Below, piece after piece: positions 10,192 through 21,500 of a stretch of 64,000 nt of DNA. A program made the translations under genes and the position numbers. Within the stretch, counting starts at the first letter, position 1, and each line of letters begins with the position of its first letter. Under the pieces are notes generated by a model that was not told the DNA's origin, did not search any database, and worked only from the letters and a program-made list of their open reading frames with translations. Source of the stretch: Climacium dendroides (lineage: Eukaryota > Streptophyta > Bryopsida > Hypnales > Climaciaceae); the NCBI GenBank assembly GCA_950106755.1, contig OX467083.1, positions 49,056,555 through 49,120,554 of the forward strand, in the 5' to 3' direction.

Positions 10192-12493
10192 TCAATGTTT
10201 CCTAGCTAAATGACGACGGCGGGCCTCCTCGGATGTACAACCAGAGTACGCATACTGTTCTGCAGGGTTTTGGTTGTTCACTTGAACTTGTTGATGGTAA
10301 TCGTGACCTTCCATGGAATATGCGTGATCCCTCCAATGATCAGTATGCCCTCCGTCCCAGTGGCTTGTGGGATTTTCACTGTGAGGATATTCTTCTCCAT
10401 AATTTCTTCCATGTGCACTTTGATCATAAAATTCTTCGTATGCATCAAGATAGTTAGAACTTTCATACCCATAACTTGTGTAATCCTCTCCCATGTGGCC
10501 AGCCCCATTCCATGCTTGAGGGTCTAAGTAACCGTCGTTGTACTCCCTCGTATCCTCCGAAGCGTCCTTGACCGTTTTCATCTTGGAGCCGTTTTCTCTG
10601 CCCTTCTGCAAGTTTGTGATTCCTTTGTATGCATCCACAATGGGGCTCACACCTGTCAAGGCGCTCGCCACAGCAAGACTCGCCTTTAAGCCAGTCTTCC
10701 ACTTACTTGGGCCACTAGATTTAGATTCTGAAACCCTTGTAGATGACTCTTGAGCTGGCTGAACAGAATGGTGCTGTCTTTGCTGAATAGGACTTGGGAT
10801 GTCCTCCGCAGAGTATCCGTAGCTTCGAAAGTCGGCATCTTCTCTGTATTGCATGCCTTGTCCATGCTGGTACAATGAAGGTCTTGCTTGGCCAAGGTGT
10901 GTCTGATGGCGTTGAGTAGTGCTGACTGTACGTGGCGGTGCAGGCCGTCTTTCGGGTTCAGTTGAGAGCGAGGTTGCGTGCGTCCGCGGAGGTGGTCTAC
11001 GCGGTGGCGGATGACTCCTGGGACCTTCTGGTTTCTGTGCGGTGAATCACATAGAAAGAACTCATATGTTAAATAGCCAGAAATAACTCTTGCTAATCCT
11101 CTCAATGAATGCTCTTCCAGTTGTGGTGGAAAATCGGTAGGCTAGTACCTGAAGGGCAGGCACTGCGCTTGATGCAGTCACCCTCGGTTGTGGATTGGGG
11201 GGACGGACACTCTTTGTAGAAGTTTGAGTTTCTTGCGCCCCAGAATCTTGCAGTGTCATCTGCGGACGGCATTGAAAACCTGATGTGAGACGACCTGCAA
11301 CATTTGCAAATATGCTGTGCAAATGGTATCTGAAGCTTGGAAGTCCAAATCTTGTCCGAGGGCAACGCTAACGTAATAATCCTTCTACGCACAGATATGA
11401 CAATTCCATGTAGCACACAGTAGGCTTCAACGCACCTGAGCGGTGCCCACGGAGCTTGGCGTAGAAGAATCAGGCACTGCAACACGGTCGGACGAAGTCA
11501 CTTTGGGTAGTACCATCTTCGGTGGAGCTCCTGTTACTTTCTCAGGTTCTTGTCGAGACTCCACATCCTTCATCGCTGCCTGCACTCGATCAAGGGCTTG
11601 CAAAACTTCCGAGTCTTTCTTGTCCCATCGAAGAACATTTTGCAAACCAACCATGGCATCAGCCAGTAGACCTCGTGTTTCCAGCGACAGCGCCTCACTC
11701 CTGTAAGCTCTACGGCGTTCCCGAAACTTGCAGGACAGCTCAGGGAAACTTCCAAACAACTCACATTGTCTCCTAAAATGGTGAGCTTCTCGCTCGGATT
11801 GTAAGGGTCTTGGGTCATGTGGTTGTCGAGGATGGTCCACCGACAGTACGTAACGCCATTGCTTGCCAAGATGGGATCCACCATTACATCTGCAAGTATG
11901 GGGTCAAGATACCTCTCTGGTATGTCCTCATTAGCATCCTTGCTCGCTTCCAAAGCACCCAAAACATCAGCCCAAAACTTTTCGTCTGCGTAGGAGCCCC
12001 GGCTCGCTTCGGAAGCTGCAATACGAACCTCCCTGGCCACCGTCTGGGACATGTCTGCCATGCCACTGATGAGCAAAGACTTCAGGTCTCCCTGCAGGTT
12101 GGCTTGACCTGTGCGAATGTCTAACAGCATTGATATGCTTGCGATGCTCATATGCTTCTGCGTTGCCATCATCAGACTCTGGTGCACTTTCTGAATCTCC
12201 TTCAGCCTCTGAGGCGCGGTGAGCATCGTGAAGAAGGTTGAGCTTGTGGACCACTTCTGGATCGTCCGTGTGGCCTTGATGATTTCCTCTTCCAACAGCT
12301 GCAAGGCAGAATCTCCCGCGGGGTTGCCGCATTGCCTGAAGCACTGTCGGAGGTTTGGAATTAGCGCCTCGAATTCTTCAATGAAATCATGCAACTCCTT
12401 GATTTCATGCTGGCACTCCTTTACCTGGTCGTACCTGCACTTCAGTCCGTAAAGTGCCTTCCCAAGCGCGAGGGCCTCTTCAATTCCCGACAT
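10192..12493 (-). CDS. U-box protein with N-terminal helical domain (one-base frame break)
   Basis: Exons: 12493-11436, 11259-11149, 11034-10192, all phase 0 with GT-AG sites. Residues 1 to about 150 are helical and hydrophobic (MSGIEEALALGKALYG, TRTIQKW, APQRLKEIQKVHQSL), resembling the four-helix/HeLo-like N-terminal bundles of plant MLKL-type and related immune proteins; this is inference. A U-box follows at about 194-246 (YLDPILADVMVDPILASNG, then CRWTILDN), the fold that recruits an E2 for ubiquitin ligation. The frame breaks at about 11760-11764: GACAATGTGAGTTG should read on into FGSFPELSCKFRERR. Adding one base there makes exon 1 exactly 353 codons and the whole protein 670 residues, matching the phase-0 introns, so a one-base loss or sequencing error is likely. 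The C-terminus has a proline/arginine-rich stretch, a hydrophobic segment (GLKASLAVASALTG) and a Tyr/His/Gly-rich tail. Confidence 0.75.
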
Positions 12494-13863
12494 TTTGACT
12501 CTAGAGCAGCGCGTGCACTTTCTTGATTACATCTGGATTCGAACATACCAATCAGCATTTCGATGACCAGTAGAAAGAAGCCTTGAGCTACGTTGGCCCA
12601 GTCTGACCTCTATTAATTGGAAGCAAGCACTTGACCAAATGGCGATGATTCTAATGATCTGAAGCAGGGCTATTCTCCAACAAAAGCACCTTGATTGACA
12701 AAAGATGTCTAGACCAAGAAACAAACAGCAAAGAGGTACTTGCGATTGACTCGAAGAACAGGATTTTTAAGACCAGCGAATTACCTGAGTGCATCGATTG
12801 GGATGTTGCTGATATCGATGAGTCTCACTCTGCAAACCAACTCCTACGCCCTGCTTGAATGCAAGGTACTCACCAGGCATGCCGGAGCTGGAGAAAGAGG
12901 AGCGCACACAAACGGGAAGCGACGACGAACACGACGACGACCTGGATCCAAGAAAAACGGATCTGGGGAGAAGAGCCTGGTTCGAGGGAGGGGAGAAGAG
13001 CCTGGTTCGGGGGAAGGGAGAAGCGCGTGGTTCGGGAAGGGGAGGGCAGCGGGTTCACCGGGGAGCTGCCCGCTCGCACAGCCTGGCTTCGAAAGAGTCT
13101 CCGAACACACTATAGACACGACCGTGAAGATGCAGCGAGAGGCTACAAGAGATCACAAAACCATTTAAAGCACAAAGTATCAGATCTGGGAAAAGTTGCC
13201 TCCGTGGAAAAGATGTCAACTCCGTAGGAAAGTATTGTAGCTACTTGGCACGTTATTCTCAGTTCTCACCTCTGAGAAAGCATTCATTCCACAGGTAAAA
13301 TTAGAGCCGACAGCGGAACGGTGAATAATAAATTGATTATTGAGAACGAAAATACGGGATTCAGCGTTCCGGTCCACTGTAGAACCCACGATTTCAAATG
13401 ACTAAAAATACAGGCAATGATTGACCGGAAACAAAAGGCAGCAGTTTCTGCTTGGATAATCCCAGTGACCTCCGTCGTAGTACGAGAGTTCTCGTTAGCA
13501 ACGGATTCCGAAATTCACATAGAAATGGAACTTCCACAACAGATCTGCAATTCTGCATTCGCTCATTAGCTGCAAATTGGATAATCTGGTCACTGAATTT
13601 CTAACTACAGAAGTTAGAAACCATCAGTAACTACGTGGAAATGCTGCCTACACAGAAGTCCAGGTTGCTGCGGCCAACATTGAAGGTACCATGCTCACTG
13701 TGGCAACGAATGTCAGGGGCCACCTCAGAGACAAAAACCTGTAAGAAAATTATTTCGACCTCGTCAGTGGTCTGCCAAGTGAGAAATGATTAACACTTAC
13801 TGGAAACAATGCCAAATCTTTCACTGCTTAGAGACATAGAGAGGTGCATAGATTCAAGGATCT
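12494..13863. other. Upstream region of the U-box gene / 3' region of DUF3429 gene
   Basis: No supported coding sequence. The GC-rich segment 12855-13120 is open in several frames on both strands because of repetitive G/A-rich sequence, and none of those peptides looks like a protein. Part is likely promoter and 5' leader of the minus-strand U-box gene; the far side probably holds the DUF3429 3' leader. Confidence 0.4.
12956..13050 (+). repeat. GC-rich imperfect tandem repeat, about 25-31 bp units
   Basis: The phrase GGGGAGAAGAGCCTGGTTCG recurs as imperfect copies near 12965, 12994 and 13016 (the last as GGAGAAGCGCGTGGTTCG). Base composition differs sharply from the surrounding AT-rich DNA. 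No function can be read. Confidence 0.6.
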
Positions 13864-15925
13864 TCATCTCAAGATGACATTGTAAGGGAAGATTGAGTAA
13901 GAGGAATACCAATATGGCACCAATTTCAATCTTGCGAAGAGTAGATCCACGCCAAGCACCTTCGCAGAAAAAAAAATCAAATGGGCGCTGTCAGTCTCAA
14001 GTCCGGAATAAAGCTCGCAGCAGTCGTGATAGAGGACATCGTTTCGGTAAGAGCTCTGCTACAGTAATCAACAGTTCTAGCTCTGGTTTGCGTGAGTCGT
14101 CAACATAACAGTATTAGGATTTTAAATTTAGAAGCTTGCAGTGATCATAACGTTGAAACTTACCATCCAAAGGGAGAAAATGAGAAGAGCAAATTTCGTG
14201 GTGGGAGGCAGAAGCAGAGCTGTCCATGCCATTAGAGAGGGGAACACGCTCCAAACATATCTGCTTCCAAGACAACATTTCAGGTTAATATAAGAAGATT
14301 AAGAATCGAATGCAAATCCAAATCAGATATAATGAAATTCATTAGCTGGAACCGTTATCCTGAGAACAGATTACAGATACATGCCTACACTGAGAAGCAT
14401 TGTCAAGCCACGATAGCTCACAAAAACGAGTAATTCCATGAACAACACTGCAAGGATACTTGAACCCATAGATGCAAGATTTCAGGACAAGCAAGATAAA
14501 TCACTCAAGGCCATTAAAGAGACTTCATTCCAAAATGCCAAATTGCTAATTCTGCGTCAAAGTTATCGAAGTAGGCAAAGCTAGTAGATTGAGACTACTT
14601 GGATCTGGAAACTGACATCAAACCTAAACTCACCTTGATGTCATTAACGTCATGTCACTTGAAAAATACAGTATCACCGACATCCCATTGAGTAAGTACC
14701 ACAAATCATAACCTGGCCAGACAGAACCAATATAACTGGCTTCAGGATTATTACTTCCGTCATGACTTAGAGAAACAAAGTTATATTCTTGAAGAGTAAA
14801 GAGAACGACCATAATAGAGCAAGATACTTACTTAGGTCAGCAATCGACCAAGGAAATGAAGAGGCTTGATTACCTGACCATAAACAAGTGCAGCGACTGT
14901 CATATACCACGATGTGTACGTGATCGCCACAACGCCAAAGCACGGATACAGACGGTAGTTTCGGAACGAGGGAATGAAGGTTGTCACCAAACAACAAGCA
15001 CCGAAACGTATGTCCACTCTCGCTTATCTAGGTCATTGTTCAGCAAAAATATGTTGCTGCACACACGGAATCCATGTAACCCACATGTTAATTTCAAGTT
15101 TCACAGTCTACTCCACAAATTCTCTAGTCCAATTCCAATTCTCCAGTGTCGGTAGCGGAATTAGGGCAAAAGAATGAAAAGAGAGCTGGGATTCAAAATT
15201 AGGGCAAAATTAGGGCACCACCTTCCACAAGCGATGAGTTGCGTGATGGCCGCGAAGAGGAGACACACAATTGAATGCCAGTCCCACGTACTTCCATTTC
15301 CGCCCGAGCAATCCGTCCAGCACTTCAAACCACTGCCATCTCCAGAGACGTGAATCCCTTGCAACCAAATTCACATCAAAACACGGACCTCATTCTGCAT
15401 GCAGCTATCTTAGCCTAGAGATTTTCCTTACATGAATGACATGAGTTTTGAAAGTATGGCCCTCTCGCTCCATTCGCGTCCGGTACTCCATGTACAGCCA
15501 AGTGATCATGTAACACGCCCAACAGCCCATAATGCCATAGACCACTTGGAGCGCCACTCCGGACGCGTACCCAAGCTGCGCAAAAGACGTAGGTAACGTC
15601 AACAGCACTTGCGCTATCTGCATTCACAAACACGGCATTCTCAATCTCTACAAAATTCAAGTGGGAAGCAGATGCCTAGTTCTTTACCTGGAGCTGGAAC
15701 CAACAGAGAAGGAAAGAAAACAAATACATTTATTAATGTGCAATCTGCAAAAGAAATCTTATACTAAGAACATGTGGGTAACCATCTCAATACTCTGAGC
15801 TGTGAAAACTAACCTGCATAGTCAGCCATGGCCAAACCCCAATGGATCGCACCAAGAAATGAAACAATAGATGCACCGTAAGCTGCCTGTGCATCGGCAT
15901 GTGCAGCTGCCACAATGTCCGGCAT
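13864..15925 (-). CDS. DUF3429 (TMEM69-like) membrane protein, partial model
   Basis: Three exons are clear. Exon A, 15925-15814, contains AQAAYGASIVSFLGAIHWG, the hallmark DUF3429 block. Exon B, 14260-14164, codes RYVWSVFPSLMAWTALLLPP. Exon C, 13959-13864, codes VDLLFARLKLVPYWY and then stops. Together they give the small multi-helix membrane protein of this family, found in bacteria, mitochondria and plastids; its function is unknown. B joins C in phase 0. A ends in phase 1 and B starts needing phase 2, so a short exon is missing from my model between them. The 5' part is also unresolved: a possible first exon near 16504-16400 (-) has an Arg-rich, targeting-like peptide (MLASPVAEIRKAMRAVGF), low confidence. 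The A-B intron contains an AUX1/LAX fragment. Confidence 0.6.
14874..15617 (-). pseudogene. AUX1/LAX auxin-influx-carrier fragment inside DUF3429 intron
   Basis: Three consecutive exons match AUX1/LAX permeases. 15617-15432 codes IAQVLLTLPTSFAQLG to FKTHVIH; 15332-15222 codes WFEVLDGLLGRKWKYVGLAF and, after a frame break, ITQLIACG; 15056-14874 codes SNIFLLNNDLDKREWTYV and, after a second frame break, FGACCLVTTFIPSFRNYR to AALVYGQ. Introns between them are kept with GT-AG ends, so this is a genomic, not reverse-transcribed, copy. Exon 2 needs two bases added (or one removed) and exon 3 one base added to restore frame. The N-terminal leader and everything after the fifth or so membrane helix are absent, apart from a weak LYFSSDMTL-like match at about 14680-14636. 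Intact relatives import auxin across the plasma membrane; this copy cannot. Confidence 0.8.
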
Positions 15926-17429
15926 GGATTCGTCTCCGCGTTAGTCTGCTGCACATGCACCCAAGTTTGAGAGATCATTTGTTTCTGAAGGGATTCCTAT
16001 TTTGCAGGGTTTGGGATACGATAGACGAAGCGGACATTGATTCAGGCAGCTAACTAGGTTCAAACTTATCGAGCTTAACTTGCAGCACTTAATTAGAACG
16101 TCTATCACCACGGGAAACTTGCAAGTAGGACCTCAAAATTGGTGAATCCATCAGGACAGTCAGTTGCATCCAACTAGAACATTCAGCCAGCCTCATTCTA
16201 CGAGGGCCTAGTACTTTTGGGGCACAACTAAATTGGGTGATTTTTGTAAATACCACAAGGACACTCCAATTAGGAGTGTGAGAGCTCAAACTGCAGCAGA
16301 TGGAGATGTTATGAGCACGTTCCGAATGAAATTCAGTACGTACTTCGGAGAGTTAGAAGAACTCTGTTGTGCCGAAACTTGCAAAATTGCAAGGTCTGTC
16401 AACCTCTCGATCTATCTTGATCAGAATCAGGAGTTCGAATTGCAGGTGTTGGAAACCCAACAGCTCGCATGGCTTTTCGAATTTCTGCAACTGGACTTGC
16501 GAGCATCCTCGCGGTGCTTACAATGGATCGATGGCCACCAGTACCAGTTGGAGAGAAAGAAAGCTTGCCAACATATTAACAATAGATCACGTTTCTTGCA
16601 ATGAACAACAGATTTTATCCTTAACCCCTAAATGCCCGAGGCACCAAATTTTGGTGTTGAGAATACTTTGAAGTTAATTAAAATCTATCCAATTTGCTAT
16701 TCTTAGTAGTTTATATCTTTGACAAAGTCTTTTTGAAGTCTAATTTTAGCATCAAAAATTTGATTTTGAAAATGAATGATTATGAATTTTCTATTCAAGA
16801 TTTTGTGCAAGGGTGTCCATTGCAATCTTGACTTTTTGTAGTGTTGAGGGCTCTCAAAAATGAGCCTAAAATAGACCTTGGAGAAAAAATCACATTAGAA
16901 ATTCATTTAAAAAAAATTGTATAGTACATTTTGAGAAGCCATATATTGATTGGAGTTATGCATATTAGGCCCTTCAACCTCATATTTTTTGGTTGACTAA
17001 TTTTTTAGATTTGAGATGCAAAAAGAGAGCTGAAAGATTTTCATAGTTTTAACACCATTATAATCAAACATTCTAAACTTTCAATTCATACGTGATATTG
17101 TTGGATTTTCTTTTCCCGTGTGATCTCTGACATGTCTAGTTTGAATTTGTACGGTTACAATCCAAGAAAAAGTGATACAACTTATCAAAATGTTGGCTTT
17201 CTATTCAATTTAGAGCAAATTCATAGGATCTCAAAATAGGCCTTGGGCATTTAGGAGTTAAGTTGACATCAAAGTAGAATTGTTGGGATGCAAGCTTAGT
17301 TGGCTTTGAAAAAGGGATGATATAAGGCTTCTAATGTATTGAGGCACTTTTGCATATGCCACACTATCAATGATTGCATCAAATCCAAGGCTAAATTGCT
17401 TACATGGAAAATGCAGCTTGCAAGGTTGT
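15926..17429. other. Gene-free stretch, possible DUF3429 5' exons
   Basis: Apart from the weak candidate first exon of the DUF3429 gene near 16504-16400 on the minus strand, I see nothing coding. From about 16600 the sequence becomes strongly AT-rich. Confidence 0.35.
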
Positions 17430-18118
17430 AATTGACCAACGGGAATGTATTCTTAAATTTAAAGTTGCAAGCATTTGCAAGCCTACATCCTTCTTTCCAA
17501 TCTTGTTTCTAACGATTTGGCCAACCAAATAGTACAGAAATTTGATGAAGTTGACTTGCACCATGAAAAAGGGCTTGAGATCAAAACATCTCTACCATAA
17601 TGATCCTTAAAGACCACATGTCTATACATGTGGAATAAGATCAAGAACAAAGTAGAATCTTGGGTTCTTGATACCATAGGGGGCCTATTTTGGTGGCATG
17701 TACAATCTTTTTTAAGCCAGTGTTATATTCACCAAAATCATGATGAATATAACACTTGCTATGTATGTAGGTCATTGCTTGAAGGATTTGATGCATCCAT
17801 GATTGAATCTCTACTTTAGATGGAAGGATTCTATTTCTAATCATTTCCAACAAATTGCTTGGCATGTACTCAAACCCATAAAACAACTCATCTTGTCTTA
17901 ATGGTATAATATTAGTATGATCTTTTAATGCCTCCAAATCCACTACTTCTTCCAATTGTTTTCCCTTTTCATACTTCTTGGCAATGGATTTATTTTTTTA
18001 TTGCTCTATTAATAGCCACCACTTCCTTGGTGCCATTTTTAGTAGCTTTCCAAACACATCTAAAGGTTCTTTGCCCTATTTGTTCCAATGCCACATATTG
18101 GGACTTTATGACTTTGGG
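17430..18118 (-). pseudogene. Intronless protein-kinase pseudogene (CMGC, MAK/RCK-like)
   Basis: Translated on the minus strand through several stops, the kinase domain is readable end to end: YVALEQIGQRTFRCVWKATK (glycine loop), EVVAINRAIKK (VAIK site), EEVVDLEALKDHTNIIPLR, LFYGFEYMPSNLLEMI, SWMHQILQAMTYIHSK, YIHHDFGEYN (HRDLKPEN site), WYQEPKILLCS (APE site), YSTCIDMWSLRIIMVEMF and FGWPN. The order and wording fit the MAK/MHK/ICK branch of CMGC kinases. All catalytic landmarks are altered: GxGxxG is lost, the VAIK lysine is asparagine, HRD is HHD, and most of the activation loop including DFG is deleted. There are at least three stops. No introns interrupt it, so it is probably a processed retrocopy. 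It cannot be an active kinase. Confidence 0.8.
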
Positions 18119-18276
18119 TTTTATAACAATCCTTCAAACAATGTTTGACTATCACATGTATGCCTTTGCTTTACATTATTTTTGTTCAAGACTCACTTGA
18201 AATGATTGAATTCTATCATATCAATCCATGTGAACAAAGATTTTTAATAGGTAATACATGCACAAGGAGAATAGCA

Positions 18277-18408
18277 AGGTGTCACCCCCCCAAGGTATTA
18301 TATTCTACCATGAAATTTTACCCCCTTCTCCAAATTTTTTGTTTTAAGGAAATTTGGGGGAGTAAAGCTTTATGTTGGAGTATAATACCCCAAGGGTGAC
18401 ATTCTACC
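18277..18408. repeat. Nested fold-back element
   Basis: Outer arms 18279-18306 (GGTGTCACCCCCCCAAGGTA...) and 18385-18404 (TATAATACCCCAAGGGTGAC) are inverted; inner arms CCCCCTTCTCCAAATTTTTT (18321-18340) and GGAAATTTGGGGGAGT (18348-18363) also pair. About 130 bases in all; MITE-like. Confidence 0.6.
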
Positions 18409-18557
18409 ACTTTTCTTATGACGTAAAGTACAAGTATGTTGAGGAGCTAAACATCACAAATTCTTCTTTGAATAAACAAATAATTCAAAATGTATCACCA
18501 AAACATATTGTGACAAGTAAAATTTTGAAGTGTTAATTGTACTATTAGTATGCATGG

Positions 18558-18594
18558 TAATGTAAAAGTTGTGGGCTACACAACTTTTACATTA
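18558..18594. repeat. Perfect 16-bp-arm hairpin
   Basis: TAATGTAAAAGTTGTG (18558-18573) and its exact complement (18579-18594) flank a 5-base loop. It is not next to a recognised gene, so a terminator role is not supported. Confidence 0.7.
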
Positions 18595-18599
18595 TGACC

Positions 18600-21500
18600 A
18601 TATTTTTACATTATTGCTTAATTCACCTAATTTGTGTCGTAAGTGGATTCATTTGTTAGTGAATGGTGAGTTTTAGGGGTAAGTTAAGCCTGGTGTATAG
18701 TTGTTGTTTCAAACAAAATATTCTATTGCCTCACAGTCGTCATTTGCCTTGAAATTGCTTAAATGATTGGGTATAGGTGGTTCTACCTTATAAGGATTTT
18801 GGTGTTAGCCAAGGACCATTGAGTAACTAAAAGCATCGTGCAAATTACAATTGAAGTGGTGAAGTGATGATAATATCATTGGATAGCAAGTGAAGAATAT
18901 TGAATAAATTGGTTAAAATATGGAACTTTTGATGAAACTAGAATGCCCATATAAACTCTTCAAAATTGCTAAAGAAATGACAAGAATATATATATGCTAC
19001 CATTAATACTAGGGGCTCGTGCTTGCTATGCTATACATTCATTGTATCCCATATTAGTAAAAATTTGATATATTTGAATAAAATGCATGGTAATGATTTT
19101 GATAAGTCTTTAAAATAATTATTTTAATTATTTTATAAAAATATTTCCAATCATGCATACATAGAAATCATATTTTCACACAATGTGATATTACTGAAGT
19201 AGAATAGCAATTCACAATCACCTCTGTAATATCACTTTTTACAAATGGTGATATTATAGAAATAATATAGTTGTTGCAATTAAGGTGATATTAAAGAGGA
19301 TCAATATGGTGATATTATAAAGGTAGCAATTCCATTGCTTTTCTTGGCTTTATACTTTTTTTGCATTTTTTTGATTTTGTGCTTTTGAGAGCTTTGAGCT
19401 TCTGATTTCAATTTTCTATTGTTACTACCAAATGATTTGAGAAGTTTATTAGATTGAACTGATTTTGGATTTCACAACAATTAAATTGTTCACAAAGCTT
19501 TTGAGATTTACAATTTTTTCCTTTAAATTCTTCTATTTGGGTTGCCATTGTTTGTAACAATTGAGTCTAATTTCTAATGCATTCTAATGTATGTGTATTT
19601 TTTACCGTATTCATCATTGTATGTATATCATTCATCATTCATTAAATTTCTATTGTTTATATCAATATATGCATATTTATAAAAAAAATTATATGAAGAT
19701 TTTAGTAATTTTAATCTGAAGATTTATTGAAATTCTTGCTCTTCATTCTATCTAATACATAAAGATTCTAATGAAATTCTATTGGTGAATGTGTAGCATA
19801 GCAAGCACCAACCGCTAGTGTGTGTATATACATATATATTCTTGGTTGTGAAGGGGTGAATGAATTTGGCCTTCTTTTATTGCACTCTCAACTAAAGTAA
19901 CTACACCTAAAATCGTACAAATAAGCTCTATGGCATAATCAATATGCTTTATATAATGAACAACAATTTTTCACCTTGCTCAAGGACTATGAATCAAACT
20001 ACAAGTGGTTCCATAATTTTTGAACATATTGTGAATTATTTACAAATTTTCAAAAATGCAAGGTGTAGTATGCTAAAAGTGTCATGTAGGTGATGCTAAA
20101 ATGCATTTGATGCACATGAAGAAATGACATTGCTTAGAGAAGTTAAAACAACTAAAAGTGTACCTAAAATTGACCACTTGGAAGGATGTTACTTCCATAG
20201 TTTGTCTATAGTACTATAGATAGAATTGCACGCTATTCAAAATTCACCTTATGTACTTGTCCTTGTCATGCACACCATTTTGGATATCCTCCTATTTTAT
20301 TTTCCTTTGAAAATAGGGGTCAATTTTGAGGAGTGATCCACTTTAGATCTAGTTATCTTATATTAGATGAAGACATTTTCTAGATATTTGCCTAATTCAT
20401 GGCAAAAGAACATCCTCAATCTAGTATTGAGAAAAAATTAAACCCATATATCATTACTCAATCCATCTCCATGATCTTATAAATCTCATGATGGTTCCAT
20501 AAGAATGGAGCACACACCAAGTGGTGGTCATAATGAGGATGTGGCCACCTTCATATTCATTCAATTAATATAAAAATTAGTAAGAAAATTCAATTAGTAT
20601 AATTTTGAATTTATTGTGCAATTCATAGCCCAATTAGTGAGTTGAAAAAGTTCTTCCCACCTAAATTTATGAGATCGTGGAGATGGATTGGATAATGATG
20701 ATGAATTTTTGAATTCATCATGCAATTCTTGGCCTAATTAGTGAATTGAGAAGGCTCTTCCCACCCACGCTTTTGTATTACGAAGTAGCCTCTTTTGGAG
20801 TTCAATTTTTTCCTAATGACTCCAAACTACCTAACTCTCAGATATTAGGATGAAAACAAATTTAAAATAGCATCTTTATAAGCACCTTCAAATTCATATG
20901 TCACATTCAATGGTGAGTGTGGCGAGCCCTTTAAAACATCCTTTTAAGTCTTGGTTTACTAATAGATTCTTGTTCTTGATTGCAACTTGTGATAGAATCT
21001 TGCTTTATATTCAAAATAAACTAATTCATCTTTGGTCTACTTACTATATATTGAATATATTTTAGGCATATATAGATAATGTGATTGGATCACTTGAATT
21101 TGAAGGTTGAATGATCTTATACTTGAAAGTGCCAATATAGAGGGATTGAGGATGCTCTAATGGGCCAACTTGAACAATATGTAAGCATCTTTTTTCTTTT
21201 GATATTTTAATGCTTTAACCACATTTGAAAGATTCACATGCTTCTTGACCTACATTCCAAAATGTAAAAATATATGAACTATTTGCCTTTGGTGTTAACA
21301 TTGTACGGTGAAAGGAGCTCGCTTTATGCTTGGCAGTGGAATGGGTTACCTGGCATTTGGAGGCTAGTCCAAAATGGTTGAACTATTGAACCCATTGAAT
21401 CCAAAATCTAAACCCAATCATGCATCTAAAGTTTGGTGTTACCTACTTTTGGCACTTGCTACTTAAGAATTGAGAATATTGGGTGAGAAAATAGATGAAA

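Noticed and set aside
11744..11764. GTGAGT as an intron donor explaining the U-box frame break
   Set aside because: The only nearby acceptor would make an intron of under 20 bases; a single-base loss explains the data better.
12740..13227. Overlapping open frames on both strands in GC-rich DNA
   Set aside because: They arise from a purine-rich repeat that happens to be free of stops in several frames; the peptides are low-complexity and match no family.
17430..18118. A functional protein kinase gene
   Set aside because: Stops are in frame, and the glycine loop, VAIK lysine, HRD and DFG motifs are all missing or changed.
18277..18594. Hairpins as transcription terminators
   Set aside because: Rho-independent-type hairpins are bacterial, this is plant nuclear DNA, and no gene ends here.
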